From the NCBI RefSeq assembly GCF_000424305.1, contig NZ_AUJQ01000006.1, positions 124,001 through 188,000 of the forward strand: a stretch of 64,000 nt of DNA, read 5' to 3'. Positions 16,972-25,742 of this stretch are shown in pieces (position 1 is the first letter of the stretch; every line of letters starts with the position of its first letter). A program made the translations under genes and the position numbers. The DNA is from Pseudobutyrivibrio ruminis AD2017. Lineage in GTDB: Bacteria; Bacillota; Clostridia; Lachnospirales; Lachnospiraceae. The notes under the pieces are model-generated. The model searched no databases and was not told where the DNA came from. It saw nothing but the letters and a program-made list of their open reading frames with translations.

Positions 16972-18174
16972 ATGGGAAAAAAAGTAGTTATTGCTAGCGC
17001 ATGTAGAACAGCCATTGGTACAATGGGCGGTTCACTTAGCACAATTCCAGCACCAGAGCTTGGTGCAATCGTTATCAAGGAAGCAGTTAAGAGAGCTGGT
17101 ATCAAGCCAGAGGACGTTGAGCACGTATACATGGGATGCGTTATCCAGGCTGGATTAGGACAGAACGTTGCACGTCAGGCAGCTATCAAGGCTGGTCTTC
17201 CAAATGAGACAACAGCAGTTACTACAAACGTTGTTTGCGGTTCTGGTCTTAACTGTGTAAACCAGGCAGCTCAGATGATCATGTGTGGTGATGCTGATGT
17301 AGTTGTTGCTGGTGGTATGGAGAACATGTCACTTGCACCATTCGCACTTCCAAATGGTCGTTATGGTTACAGAATGACTTGGCCATCAAACAGCCAGGGC
17401 GCATTAGTAGATACAATGGTTAAGGATGCTCTTTGGGATGCATACAACGATTACCATATGATTAAGACAGCTGATAACGTAGCTGAGCAGTGGAAGCTTA
17501 CAAGAGAAGAACTTGATGAGTTCGCAGTTAACTCTCAGAACAAGGCTTGCAAGGCTATCGAAGCTGGCGCATTCAAGGACGAAATCGTTCCTGTAGAAAT
17601 CAAGAAGAAGAAAGAAACAGTTATCTTTGATACAGATGAAGGCCCAAGACCTGGTACAACAATGGAAGGTCTTGCTAAGCTTAAGGCTCTTTATCCAAAC
17701 GGAGTTGTTACAGCTGGTAACGCTTCAGGTATCAACGATGGTGCAGCTGCACTTGTTGTTATGTCTGAGGAGAAGGCTAAGGAACTTGGTGTTAAGCCAC
17801 TCGCTACATTCGTAGCTGGTGCACTTGGCGGATGTGCTCCTGAAATCATGGGTGTTGGTCCAGTTCCTGCAACAAAGAAGGCTCTTGCTAAGGCTGGTCT
17901 TACAATCGAAGATCTTGACGTTTACGAAGCAAACGAAGCATTCGCTGCTCAGTCAGTAGCAGTTGGTAAGGAGCTTGGCTTCGACCTTAACAAGCTTAAT
18001 CCAAACGGTGGTGCTATCGCACTTGGTCACCCAGTTGGAGCTTCAGGTGCTCGTATCCTTGTAACATTAATTTACGATATGATTCACAACCCAGAGTACA
18101 AGAAGGGTCTTGCTACTCTTTGCATCGGTGGCGGTATGGGTTGCGCAACAATCATCGAGAAGTACGAAGGCTAA
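16972..18174 (+). CDS. thlA: Acetyl-CoA C-acetyltransferase (thiolase)
   Basis: The protein has 400 residues, full length for a biosynthetic thiolase. The nucleophile is Cys89 in VVCGSGLNC, the histidine is in [11 protein letters not shown], and the second cysteine is in [10 protein letters not shown]. It condenses two acetyl-CoA to acetoacetyl-CoA, the first step of butyrate formation in the cytoplasm. A strong AAAGGAG precedes the ATG. Heavily biased codon use (AAG, GGT, CTT, ATC) points to high expression. hbd, bcd and etfBA follow downstream, but the crotonase gene expected in such clusters is missing. Confidence 0.96.
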   Translation: MGKKVVIASACRTAIGTMGGSLSTIPAPELGAIVIKEAVKRAGIKPEDVEHVYMGCVIQAGLGQNVARQAAIKAGLPNETTAVTTNVVCGSGLNCVNQAAQMIMCGDADVVVAGGMENMSLAPFALPNGRYGYRMTWPSNSQGALVDTMVKDALWDAYNDYHMIKTADNVAEQWKLTREELDEFAVNSQNKACKAIEAGAFKDEIVPVEIKKKKETVIFDTDEGPRPGTTMEGLAKLKALYPNGVVTAGNASGINDGAAALVVMSEEKAKELGVKPLATFVAGALGGCAPEIMGVGPVPATKKALAKAGLTIEDLDVYEANEAFAAQSVAVGKELGFDLNKLNPNGGAIALGHPVGASGARILVTLIYDMIHNPEYKKGLATLCIGGGMGCATIIEKYEG

Positions 18175-18237
18175 TCGTTCGTTAAGACGATAAGCATACG
18201 TTTTAGAGTTTAATTATTCTATAAATTATAAATATTA

Positions 18238-18372
18238 AGTGAGTGACAATTTCTCAGTCTAGGCAAGCGCGAGCAGGAGGGCCCCATACCGAGTGAGGAG
18301 CTACTGCACCGGAGCGAAAGTATGGGAGATGGCCTGCGGGAGCATGTAAGAATAGAGGAATTGTCACGGACT
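18238..18372 (+). ncRNA. Rod-like structured element between thl and hbd (unknown RNA or dispersed repeat)
   Basis: GTGACAATTTCTC (18243-18255) pairs with GAGGAATTGTCAC (18355-18367) over 13 bp with one G-U, extended by AGT/ACT across a 2x2 internal loop. Inside, GCAGG pairs with CCTGC, and CCCATAC with GTATGGG, leaving a GC-rich tip of about 30 bases. The region is much more GC-rich than normal spacers here, has no open frame, and ends about ten bases before the hbd ribosome binding site. It could be a processed operon leader, a small RNA or a dispersed palindromic element. I cannot match it to a named family. Confidence 0.5.
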
Positions 18373-18394
18373 AAATTATTCAGGAGGAATAAAA

Positions 18395-19267
18395 ATGAAA
18401 GTAGGCGTAATTGGCGCTGGTACTATGGGCCAGGGTATTGCAAAGGCTTTTGCAATGGTAGACGGTTATGAAGTAGCACTCTGCGATATTAAGCAGGAGT
18501 GGGCAGAAGGTGGAAAGGACAAGATTGCTAAGGGTTATGCAAGACTTGTTGAAAAAGGCAAGATGGAGCAGGCTACAGTAGATGCTATCCTTGCTAAGAT
18601 TACACCAGGTCTTAAGGAAGACCTTTGTGCAGATTGCGACCTCATCGTTGAGGCAGCTTTCGAGAACATGGAAGTTAAGAAGACAACATTTGCAGAGCTT
18701 GACAAGATTGCAAAGGCTGACTGCATCTTTGCTTCTAACACATCATCTCTTTCAATCACAGAGATTGGTAACGGACTTACACGTCCAATGATCGGTATGC
18801 ACTTCTTCAACCCAGCTGACAGAATGAAGCTTGTTGAAGTTATCGCAGGTGTTAACACACCAGTTGAGACTGTAGAGAAGATTAAGAAGATTGCTGAGGA
18901 AATCGGTAAGACTCCTGTACAGGTTAACGAGGCTGCTGGTTTCGTAGTAAACCGTATCCTTATCCCAATGATTAACGAAGCTGCTTTCATCAAGATGGAA
19001 GGTGTTTCTGATATCGCTGGTATCGATGCTGCTATGAAGCTTGGTGCTAACCACCCAATGGGACCACTTGAGCTTGGTGATTTCATCGGTCTTGATATCT
19101 GCCTTGCAATCATGGACGTTCTTTACAACGAAACAGGCGACAGCAAGTATCGTGCTTGCCCACTTCTTCGTAAGATGGTACGTGGTGGTAACCTTGGTGT
19201 TAAGTCTGGTAAGGGATTCTACGTATACAACGCAGATCGTACTAAGACAGCAGTAGATGCTCAGTAA
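18395..19267 (+). CDS. hbd: 3-hydroxybutyryl-CoA dehydrogenase
   Basis: The protein has 290 residues. A Rossmann NAD(P)-binding GAGTMGQGIA lies at residues 7-16, NTSSLSITEI and the catalytic-histidine segment GMHFFNPADRMKLVEVI follow, and the C-terminal domain has NHPMGPLELGDFIGLD. It reduces acetoacetyl-CoA to 3-hydroxybutyryl-CoA. A CAGGAGG sits ahead of the ATG. Codon bias is the same as in thl. The next step, dehydration by crotonase, has no gene in this cluster. Confidence 0.96.
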   Translation: MKVGVIGAGTMGQGIAKAFAMVDGYEVALCDIKQEWAEGGKDKIAKGYARLVEKGKMEQATVDAILAKITPGLKEDLCADCDLIVEAAFENMEVKKTTFAELDKIAKADCIFASNTSSLSITEIGNGLTRPMIGMHFFNPADRMKLVEVIAGVNTPVETVEKIKKIAEEIGKTPVQVNEAAGFVVNRILIPMINEAAFIKMEGVSDIAGIDAAMKLGANHPMGPLELGDFIGLDICLAIMDVLYNETGDSKYRACPLLRKMVRGGNLGVKSGKGFYVYNADRTKTAVDAQ

Positions 19268-19291
19268 TAAAAATAAAAGGAGATTCAGATC

Positions 19292-20461
19292 ATGGATTTT
19301 ACATTAGATAAAAAGCATGAGATGGCTAGACAGTTATTCAGAGATTTCGCTCAGAATGAAGTAAAGCCAGTTGCTCAGGAAATTGATGAGACAGAAGTTT
19401 TCCCACGTGAGAACGTTGAGAAGATGATGAAGTACGGCTTCATGGGTATTCCAGTACCAAAGGAGTACGGCGGACAGGGATGTGATGTTCTTACATACAT
19501 CTTGTGCGTAGAGGAGCTTTCAAAGGTTTGCGGTACAACAGGTGTTATCGTTTCAGCACATACATCACTTTGCTGCGATCCTATTCTTACATATGGTACA
19601 GAAGAGCAGAAGCAGAAGTACTTAGTTCCACTTGCAAGTGGTAAGAAGCTTGGTGCATTCGCTCTTACAGAGCCAGGTGCTGGTACAGACGCTCAGGGCG
19701 CTCAGTGTAAGGCTGTTGAGGATGGAGATTCTTGGGTACTTAACGGTTCTAAGTGCTTCATCACAAATGGTAAGGAAGCTGACGTCTACATCGTTATCGC
19801 AGTTACAGATATCGTTGAAGATGCTAAGGGACGTAAGTCTAAGAAGTTCTCTGCATTCATCGTAGAGAAGGATACTCCTGGATTTACATTCGGTACAAAG
19901 GAGAAGAAGATGGGTATCCGTGCTTCTTCTACATACGAGCTTATCTTCCAGGATTGCCGTATTCCAAAGGAGAATCTCCTTGGTACAAGAGGTAAGGGCT
20001 TTGGTATCGCTATGCACACACTTGATGGTGGACGTATTGGTATCGCTGCTCAGGCTCTTGGTATTGGCGAAGGCTCAATCGACGCGACAATTGATTTTGT
20101 AAAGGAAAGAAAGCAGTTTGGTCGTCCAATCGCTGCATTCCAGAACACATCATTCCAGCTTGCTGATATGAAGGCTAGAATGGATGCTGCTAAGTACTTA
20201 GTTTACAAGGCTGCTTGCACAAAGGATCAGTATGCTGTTGATCACAAGACAAGCTACTCTGTAGAGGCTGCTGAGGCTAAGCTTTTCGCTGCTGAGGCTG
20301 CTATGGCAGTTACAACAAAGGCTGTTCAGCTTCACGGTGGTTACGGTTATACAAGAGAGTATGACGTAGAGCGTATGATGCGTGATGCAAAGATTACAGA
20401 GATTTATGAGGGAACATCTGAGGTTCAGAGAATGGTTATCTCTGGCTCAATGCTCAAGTAA
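19292..20461 (+). CDS. bcd: Butyryl-CoA dehydrogenase (short-chain acyl-CoA dehydrogenase)
   Basis: The protein has 389 residues. It has the FAD-binding ALTEPGAGTDAQG and ITNGKEADVYIV segments, and the catalytic glutamate in YEGTSEVQR (Glu373). It reduces crotonyl-CoA to butyryl-CoA. With the EtfB and EtfA encoded next, it should form the complex that couples this reduction to ferredoxin reduction (flavin-based electron bifurcation in clostridia). The gene starts 24 bases after hbd with AAAGGAG. Confidence 0.96.
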   Translation: MDFTLDKKHEMARQLFRDFAQNEVKPVAQEIDETEVFPRENVEKMMKYGFMGIPVPKEYGGQGCDVLTYILCVEELSKVCGTTGVIVSAHTSLCCDPILTYGTEEQKQKYLVPLASGKKLGAFALTEPGAGTDAQGAQCKAVEDGDSWVLNGSKCFITNGKEADVYIVIAVTDIVEDAKGRKSKKFSAFIVEKDTPGFTFGTKEKKMGIRASSTYELIFQDCRIPKENLLGTRGKGFGIAMHTLDGGRIGIAAQALGIGEGSIDATIDFVKERKQFGRPIAAFQNTSFQLADMKARMDAAKYLVYKAACTKDQYAVDHKTSYSVEAAEAKLFAAEAAMAVTTKAVQLHGGYGYTREYDVERMMRDAKITEIYEGTSEVQRMVISGSMLK

Positions 20462-20491
20462 GATTAGGATCATATAAAGGAGATTAAATAC

Positions 20492-21274
20492 ATGAATATC
20501 GTAGTATGTATTAAACAGGTTCCTGATACAAAGGGCGGCGTAAAGTTTAACCCAGATGGAACTCTTGATAGAGCAAGCATGCTTGCTATTATGAACCCTG
20601 ATGACAAGGCAGGTCTTGAGGCTGCTCTTCGTCTTAAGGATGAAACAGGCGCAAAGGTTACAGTTGTAACAATGGGTCTTCCAAAGGCTGATGATATGCT
20701 TCGCGAAGCTCTTGCAATGGGAGCTGATGAGGCAGTTCTTATCACAGATAGACGTCTTGGTGGTGCTGATACTTGGGCAACATCTTCAACAATCGCTGCA
20801 GGCCTTAAGAAGCTTGATTATGACCTTATCATCACAGGTCGTCAGGCTATCGATGGTGATACAGCACAGGTTGGTCCACAGATCGCTGAGCACCTTGGTC
20901 TTCCAGTTATCTCATACGCTGAGAAGATTCAGGTTGAAGGAAACAACGTTATCGTACAGCGTCAGTACGAGGATAGATATCACGAGATTAAGGCTCAGAT
21001 GCCTTGTCTTGTAACAGCTCTTGCAGAGCTTAACGAGCCACGTTATATGACTCCAGGCGGAATTTTCGATGCATTTGATAAGGAAGTAACAGTTTGGGGT
21101 AGAGATGATCTTACAGATCTTGATGATGCTAACATCGGTCTTGCTGGTTCTCCAACAAAGATTGCTAAGGCATCTGATAAGGTTCGTAAGGGAGCAGGCG
21201 AGAAGGTTGCTCTTGACCCTAAGGAGTCAGTTGATTATATCGTTGGCAAGCTTAAAGAAAAGCATGTAATTTAA
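20492..21274 (+). CDS. etfB: Electron transfer flavoprotein beta subunit
   Basis: The protein has 260 residues. It starts MNIVVCIKQVPDT, typical of EtfB, with TGRQAIDGDTAQVGPQIAE and the ETF beta signature region around VEGNNVIVQRQYEDRY. It accepts electrons from NADH and passes them via EtfA to Bcd and ferredoxin. AAAGGAG precedes the ATG, 30 bases after bcd. Confidence 0.96.
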   Translation: MNIVVCIKQVPDTKGGVKFNPDGTLDRASMLAIMNPDDKAGLEAALRLKDETGAKVTVVTMGLPKADDMLREALAMGADEAVLITDRRLGGADTWATSSTIAAGLKKLDYDLIITGRQAIDGDTAQVGPQIAEHLGLPVISYAEKIQVEGNNVIVQRQYEDRYHEIKAQMPCLVTALAELNEPRYMTPGGIFDAFDKEVTVWGRDDLTDLDDANIGLAGSPTKIAKASDKVRKGAGEKVALDPKESVDYIVGKLKEKHVI

Positions 21275-21292
21275 TAAGAGGAGGCAAACATA

Positions 21293-22336
21293 ATGTCATT
21301 AGAAGAATACAAGGGCGTAGCTATATTCGCTCAGCAGGTTGATAATAAACTTAGCTCAATTGCCTTCGAACTTATCGGTAAGGCACATGAGCTTGCAGCA
21401 GATTTAGGAACAGAGGTAACAGCAGTAGTACTTGGTTCAGGTATCGCTAACCTTGCAGATGAGCTTGGTGAGTACGGTGCAGACAAGGTAGTTGTTATTG
21501 ATAACAAGGAGCTTGAGACATATCGTACAGAGCCTTATGCACAGGCACTTGCTGCATACATTAATGAATACAAGCCAGAGATTATGCTCGTTGGTGCAAC
21601 AGCTATCGGTCGTGATCTTGGTCCTACAGTTTCAGCTAGAGTAGCAACAGGTCTTACAGCTGACTGTACATCACTTGAGATTGGTGATTTTCCACTTCAG
21701 CCACGCGAGGGTCAGGAGCAGAAGCATAATCAGCTTCTTATGACTCGTCCAGCATTCGGTGGTAACACAATCGCTACAATCGCATGCCCAGACAACCGTC
21801 CACAGATGGCTACAGTTCGTCCAGGTGTTATGCAAAAGCTTGAGAAGGTTGCTGGCCGTAAGGCAGAAGTTATCAACTTCAACCCAGAAATCAAGCCTAA
21901 CAACAGATTCGTTGAGATCCTTAACGTTGTAAAGAACGTTACTTCAACAGTAGATATCATGGATGCTAAGATCCTTGTATCTGGTGGTCGTGGAGTTGGT
22001 TCTGCAGAGAACTTCAAGCTTCTTGATGACCTCGCTGAGGTACTTGGTGGTACAGTATCTTGCTCACGTGCAGTTGTAGATGCTGGTTGGAAGCCAAAGG
22101 ATCTTCAGGTAGGTCAGACAGGTAAGACTGTTCGTCCTAATGTATATTTCGCAATCGGTATCTCTGGTGCTATCCAGCATACAGCAGGTATGGAAGAGTC
22201 TGACATCATCATTGCTATTAACAAGGATGAGACAGCTCCTATCTTTGACGTAGCTGACTACGGTATCGTTGGAGATCTTAACAAGATCCTTCCAGCTCTT
22301 ACAGAAGCTCTTAAGGCTGAGTTAGCTGCAAAATAA
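21293..22336 (+). CDS. etfA: Electron transfer flavoprotein alpha subunit
   Basis: The protein has 347 residues. An N-terminal AANH-like domain precedes the C-terminal FAD domain with VSGGRGVGSAENFKLLDDLAEVLGG, GWKPKDLQVGQTGKTV and AIGISGAIQHTAGM. It binds FAD and completes the EtfAB/Bcd complex. It is the last gene of the operon, 18 bases after etfB, and is followed by a terminator. Confidence 0.96.
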   Translation: MSLEEYKGVAIFAQQVDNKLSSIAFELIGKAHELAADLGTEVTAVVLGSGIANLADELGEYGADKVVVIDNKELETYRTEPYAQALAAYINEYKPEIMLVGATAIGRDLGPTVSARVATGLTADCTSLEIGDFPLQPREGQEQKHNQLLMTRPAFGGNTIATIACPDNRPQMATVRPGVMQKLEKVAGRKAEVINFNPEIKPNNRFVEILNVVKNVTSTVDIMDAKILVSGGRGVGSAENFKLLDDLAEVLGGTVSCSRAVVDAGWKPKDLQVGQTGKTVRPNVYFAIGISGAIQHTAGMEESDIIIAINKDETAPIFDVADYGIVGDLNKILPALTEALKAELAAK

Positions 22337-22401
22337 TTCAAGGACTACATTTAATCTTTTAAGATTAGATTTTTCCTATAATTTCTTTCTTTAATTTTAT
22401 T

Positions 22402-22427
22402 AAAGGCGAGTCTTCGGACTCGCCTTT
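22402..22427 (+). terminator. Terminator of the butyrate operon
   Basis: AAAGGCGAGTC and GACTCGCCTTT (11 bp) close on a TTCG tetraloop, a very stable hairpin. The T tract is short. Confidence 0.85.
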
Positions 22428-22439
22428 AGCTATATAAAG

Positions 22440-22448
22440 TGATACAAT
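22440..22448 (+). promoter_or_regulatory. Extended -10 promoter, possibly giving a leaderless transcript
   Basis: TGATACAAT fits the extended -10 (TGnTATAAT) at eight of nine positions. Only six bases separate it from the ATG at 22455, so transcription would begin at or next to the start codon. No Shine-Dalgarno sequence lies ahead of that ATG. Confidence 0.5.
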
Positions 22449-22454
22449 CAATCT

Positions 22455-23819
22455 ATGAATTCAAGTAAGAAAATCGATATGACCCATGGCCCACTTTTGG
22501 GCAAATTAATAATCTTTACCATTCCAATTATTTTATCAGGTGTCTTGCAGCTTTTGTTTAATGCAGCTGATGTAATTGTTGTGGGGCGTTTTGCTGGCGA
22601 GGCTTCCCTTGCAGCGGTTGGTTCCACTAATTCACTTATAAATCTCATGACCAATTTATTCATAGGTATGTCTGTAGGTGCCAATGTGTGCGCAGCTCAG
22701 TTTTACGGTGCAGGCCAGGAAAAGGATGTTAAGAAAACTGTGCATACAAGTGTGGCTTTTTCTATTATCTGTGGATTTGTTCTTATATTTATAGGTCTGT
22801 TTTTGGCTAAACCTATTTTGGAAATAATGGGTTCGCCAGAGGATGTTATTGGTCTTGCTACATTGTACGTGCGTTTATATTTTCTGGCTATGCCAGCAAT
22901 AATGCTTTACAACTTTTTGGCTGCCATTCTTAGGGCTGCCGGTGATACAACACATCCCCTTATATTTTTGACAGTTGCAGGTGTTGTTAATGTTATCCTT
23001 AACTTAATCCTTGTTATTGTATTCAATCTGGGTGTTGCAGGTGTTGCTATTGCTACCGTTACATCTAACTATATTTCCTGCGGCATGCTGATAGTATTCT
23101 TTACAAGGCAGGAGGATGCGCTAAAGCTTAATTTTAGCAAGATTAAAATAGATAGAAAGATATTAAATCGTATTATAAGAATTGGACTTCCAGCAGGAAT
23201 CCAAGGAACAGTGTTCTCACTATCAAACGTAGTTATTCAATCAGCAATTAATTCTTTCGGTACAGCTGTTATTGCAGGCTCATCTGCAGCATCAAGCATC
23301 GAAGGATTTGTATATGTATCCATGAATTCCGTATCTCAGACCTGCGTCACATTCGTAGGCCAGAACTATGGAGCGGGAGATGAAAAGAGAGTAAGAAAGG
23401 TAATATTTGAGTGCCTTGGGATTGTTACCGTTGTAGGATTAGTTCTTGGAAATCTTGCATATATATTCTCAGCACCATTACTTGGAATATACACAGATAG
23501 TGCCGATGCTATCGCAGCAGGAACACTTCGTCTGTTTTGGGTATGCTGCCCATATTTCCTATGTGGAATAATGGATTCATTAACAGGTGGTTTACGTGGA
23601 TTAGGTAAATCTACAGTTCCAATGATTGTATCATTGATAGGAGCCTGTGCCACAAGACTTATCTGGATTGCCACATACTTCCAGATTAATCGCACTCAAA
23701 ACGTATTATTCTTCTCTTACCCAGGAAGCTGGCTCCTAACCCTAACCGCCCACACCATCTGCCTGACATACGTATACCGTAGTTGGGTCAAACGTAAATC
23801 GTCTGAAGTACGTATATAA
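22455..23819 (+). CDS. MATE-family multidrug/metabolite exporter
   Basis: The protein has 454 residues with about twelve hydrophobic helices in two similar halves. It begins with MTHGPLLGKLIIFTIPIILSGVLQLLFNAADVIVVGRFAG, and IGLPAGIQGTVFSLSNVVIQ opens the second half; both are typical of MATE (MatE) transporters. It exports cationic drugs or metabolites using a Na+ or H+ gradient; the substrate is unknown. There is no ribosome binding site ahead of the first ATG. An internal ATG at 22479 (residue 9) also lacks a good one. Confidence 0.9.
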   Translation: MNSSKKIDMTHGPLLGKLIIFTIPIILSGVLQLLFNAADVIVVGRFAGEASLAAVGSTNSLINLMTNLFIGMSVGANVCAAQFYGAGQEKDVKKTVHTSVAFSIICGFVLIFIGLFLAKPILEIMGSPEDVIGLATLYVRLYFLAMPAIMLYNFLAAILRAAGDTTHPLIFLTVAGVVNVILNLILVIVFNLGVAGVAIATVTSNYISCGMLIVFFTRQEDALKLNFSKIKIDRKILNRIIRIGLPAGIQGTVFSLSNVVIQSAINSFGTAVIAGSSAASSIEGFVYVSMNSVSQTCVTFVGQNYGAGDEKRVRKVIFECLGIVTVVGLVLGNLAYIFSAPLLGIYTDSADAIAAGTLRLFWVCCPYFLCGIMDSLTGGLRGLGKSTVPMIVSLIGACATRLIWIATYFQINRTQNVLFFSYPGSWLLTLTAHTICLTYVYRSWVKRKSSEVRI

Positions 23820-23837
23820 GAAATATATGAATTTTTA

Positions 23838-23953
23838 GATGAGGCTGTAGTTAACAATAATAAATATTACTCAAGGAGCAATCCCGCGACGGAGTAATAT
23901 TTATTATTGTGAACGTAACAGCCGGACTACCGGCTAGCCATGTAACAGCCGGA
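23838..23953 (+). ncRNA. Long conserved-tip hairpin element, copy 1
   Basis: GGCTGT (23843-23848) pairs with ACAGCC (23918-23923). Inside, a perfect 19-bp helix (23854-23872 with 23892-23910) carries a 19-base tip reading AAGGAGCAATCCCGCGACG. Copy 2 at 39178-39265 has the same outer motifs and nearly the same tip, but its long helix differs by paired changes that keep pairing. In this copy GTAACAGCCGGA is repeated at 23942-23953 after a small GCCGG/CCGGC hairpin. It lies between the MATE gene and the GH2 gene. Function is unknown. Confidence 0.65.
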
Positions 23954-23987
23954 CCAGAGTTATGAAAATACTGAGGAGGGGACCAAA

Positions 23988-25742
23988 ATGTATTGGAAGG
24001 AAATGCTAGGAGCAATTGCTAAGCCTGATAAGAATGCCACACGCTACGAGCTTAGCACAGACTATAAGTATGAGGGACTGCAGGAATATCCACGCCCTCA
24101 ATTACAGCGCAAATCTTATATAAATATTAATGGTAAGTGGAACTACCGCATCATCAGCGGCAAAGGCGAGGTGGTTTCCCACGGTTTAATCGAAGTCCCA
24201 TTTTCTCCGGAAACCGCTTTGTCTGGAACAGACAGGCACACACTTCTTCCAGAAGAAACCCTTGAATATACAAAACATTTTGTTATCGACAAGGTAAGAA
24301 AGACAAAGCATCTGATTTTGCATTTCGGTGCTGTTGATCAGGTGGCTTACGTGTCGGTAAATGGAATAAACATTGGAATTCATGAAGGAGGATTTACATC
24401 CTTTTCTTTTGATATATCAGATTATGTAGTAGAAGGTGAAAACGAGCTAAAGGTAAGAGTTAGGGATTACACTGACAGGATTGGCTATGCCAGAGGAAAA
24501 CAGTCTTTGGACCCTTGTGGAATGTGGTATAGTGCTCAAAGTGGTATCTGGCAGACAGTATGGATGGAGTGGGTGCCTCAGGTTTATGTTTCAAACCTTA
24601 CCATGATTCCAAACATAGATGAGAACAATGTAAAAATAGAGCTAAAGGTGTCTGAGTTAAAAGGGCATGTGAATATATCATCCTCTAATCAGGATTTAAT
24701 AAAAGACTTTACCGTTGATAAAATCAAGGATGACAAGATTTATGTGACATTAAACCTGAAGGATTACAAGCTTTGGAGTCCAGAGGAGCCTAATCTGTAT
24801 TTTATTAATATTGAATATGGTAAGGATGTCTTTTCTACTTATTTTGCTATGAGAAAGTTTGGCGTAGGCAAGGATGAGGAAGGAATCCCAAGGCTTACAT
24901 TAAATAATAAGCCATATTTCATGAACGGGGTGTTAGACCAGGGATATTATCCAGAAAGCTTAATGACACCACCTTCAGATGCCGCAATGATAAATGATAT
25001 TGAAAGTATCAAGGGGCTTGGCTTTAATATGATTAGAAAGCATTGCAAAATAGAGCCTATGAGATGGTACTTCCATTGCGACAGAATCGGCATGATTGTT
25101 TGGCAGGACATTGTAAATGGCGGAACCAAGTACGATATGAACATGATTTGCAATATCCCAACTGTGGTCAGACCTTTCGGAAATACCAGGGATAAGAACC
25201 GTTTGTTCCTTAGATTTACAGGCAGAAACACTGCCAAATCAAAGGAAGTATGGTTTACAGAATGCGAAGAAACAATAAAGCAGCTTAGAAACGTTCCATG
25301 CATTGGACAGTGGTGTCTGTTTAACGAAGGCTGGGGACAGTTTGATGCTAAATCATGCTTAGAATTTGCCAAGAGATTTGATGAATCACGTCCTTTTGAT
25401 GCTGCAAGCGGCTGGTTCCATGAGGGCTGCGGTGATGTCTTCTCTGAGCATGTTTATTTTGAAGATTTAAAGGTTAAGATAACAGATAAGCCTTATGTCA
25501 TTTCAGAATTTGGTGGATTTTCTCTTAAAGTAGGTAATCATGTAAAACGAGATGCGGTGTATGGCTACAAGAAATATGAACACGCCAAGGATATGCAGGA
25601 TGCCTACGAGAAAATTATGGAAAAAATAAAGTCCCTCCAAAAAGAGGGACTAAGCGGGGCTGTTTATACACAGGCCACCGATATAGAAGACGAATTAAAT
25701 GGTCTTATGACTTACGATAGGAAGGTGCAAAAAATGTATTAA
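23988..25742 (+). CDS. Glycoside hydrolase family 2 (cytoplasmic beta-glycosidase)
   Basis: The protein has 584 residues and no signal peptide. A jelly-roll sugar-binding domain (about 35-200) is followed by an Ig-like domain and a TIM barrel. The acid/base Glu447 is in LFNEGWG and the nucleophile Glu507 in ISEFGG. GH2 covers beta-galactosidases, beta-glucuronidases and beta-mannosidases, and I cannot choose between them. The glucuronate pathway at 38.5-44.4 kb makes a glucuronidase-type activity worth testing. GGAGGGG precedes the ATG. Its 3' end overlaps the convergent ThrE gene by 38 bases. Confidence 0.85.
   Translation: MYWKEMLGAIAKPDKNATRYELSTDYKYEGLQEYPRPQLQRKSYININGKWNYRIISGKGEVVSHGLIEVPFSPETALSGTDRHTLLPEETLEYTKHFVIDKVRKTKHLILHFGAVDQVAYVSVNGINIGIHEGGFTSFSFDISDYVVEGENELKVRVRDYTDRIGYARGKQSLDPCGMWYSAQSGIWQTVWMEWVPQVYVSNLTMIPNIDENNVKIELKVSELKGHVNISSSNQDLIKDFTVDKIKDDKIYVTLNLKDYKLWSPEEPNLYFINIEYGKDVFSTYFAMRKFGVGKDEEGIPRLTLNNKPYFMNGVLDQGYYPESLMTPPSDAAMINDIESIKGLGFNMIRKHCKIEPMRWYFHCDRIGMIVWQDIVNGGTKYDMNMICNIPTVVRPFGNTRDKNRLFLRFTGRNTAKSKEVWFTECEETIKQLRNVPCIGQWCLFNEGWGQFDAKSCLEFAKRFDESRPFDAASGWFHEGCGDVFSEHVYFEDLKVKITDKPYVISEFGGFSLKVGNHVKRDAVYGYKKYEHAKDMQDAYEKIMEKIKSLQKEGLSGAVYTQATDIEDELNGLMTYDRKVQKMY

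Noticed and set aside
18535-19113. A 192-residue reverse-strand frame opposite hbd
   Set aside because: It mirrors the codon bias of hbd, is rich in low-complexity Ser/Ala/Ile, and has no start signals.
23838-23953. Hairpin element as a hammerhead or other known self-cleaving ribozyme
   Set aside because: GATGAG recalls the hammerhead CUGAUGA, but the preceding C-U is missing and no GAAA core strand is present. Twister and pistol cores do not fit either.
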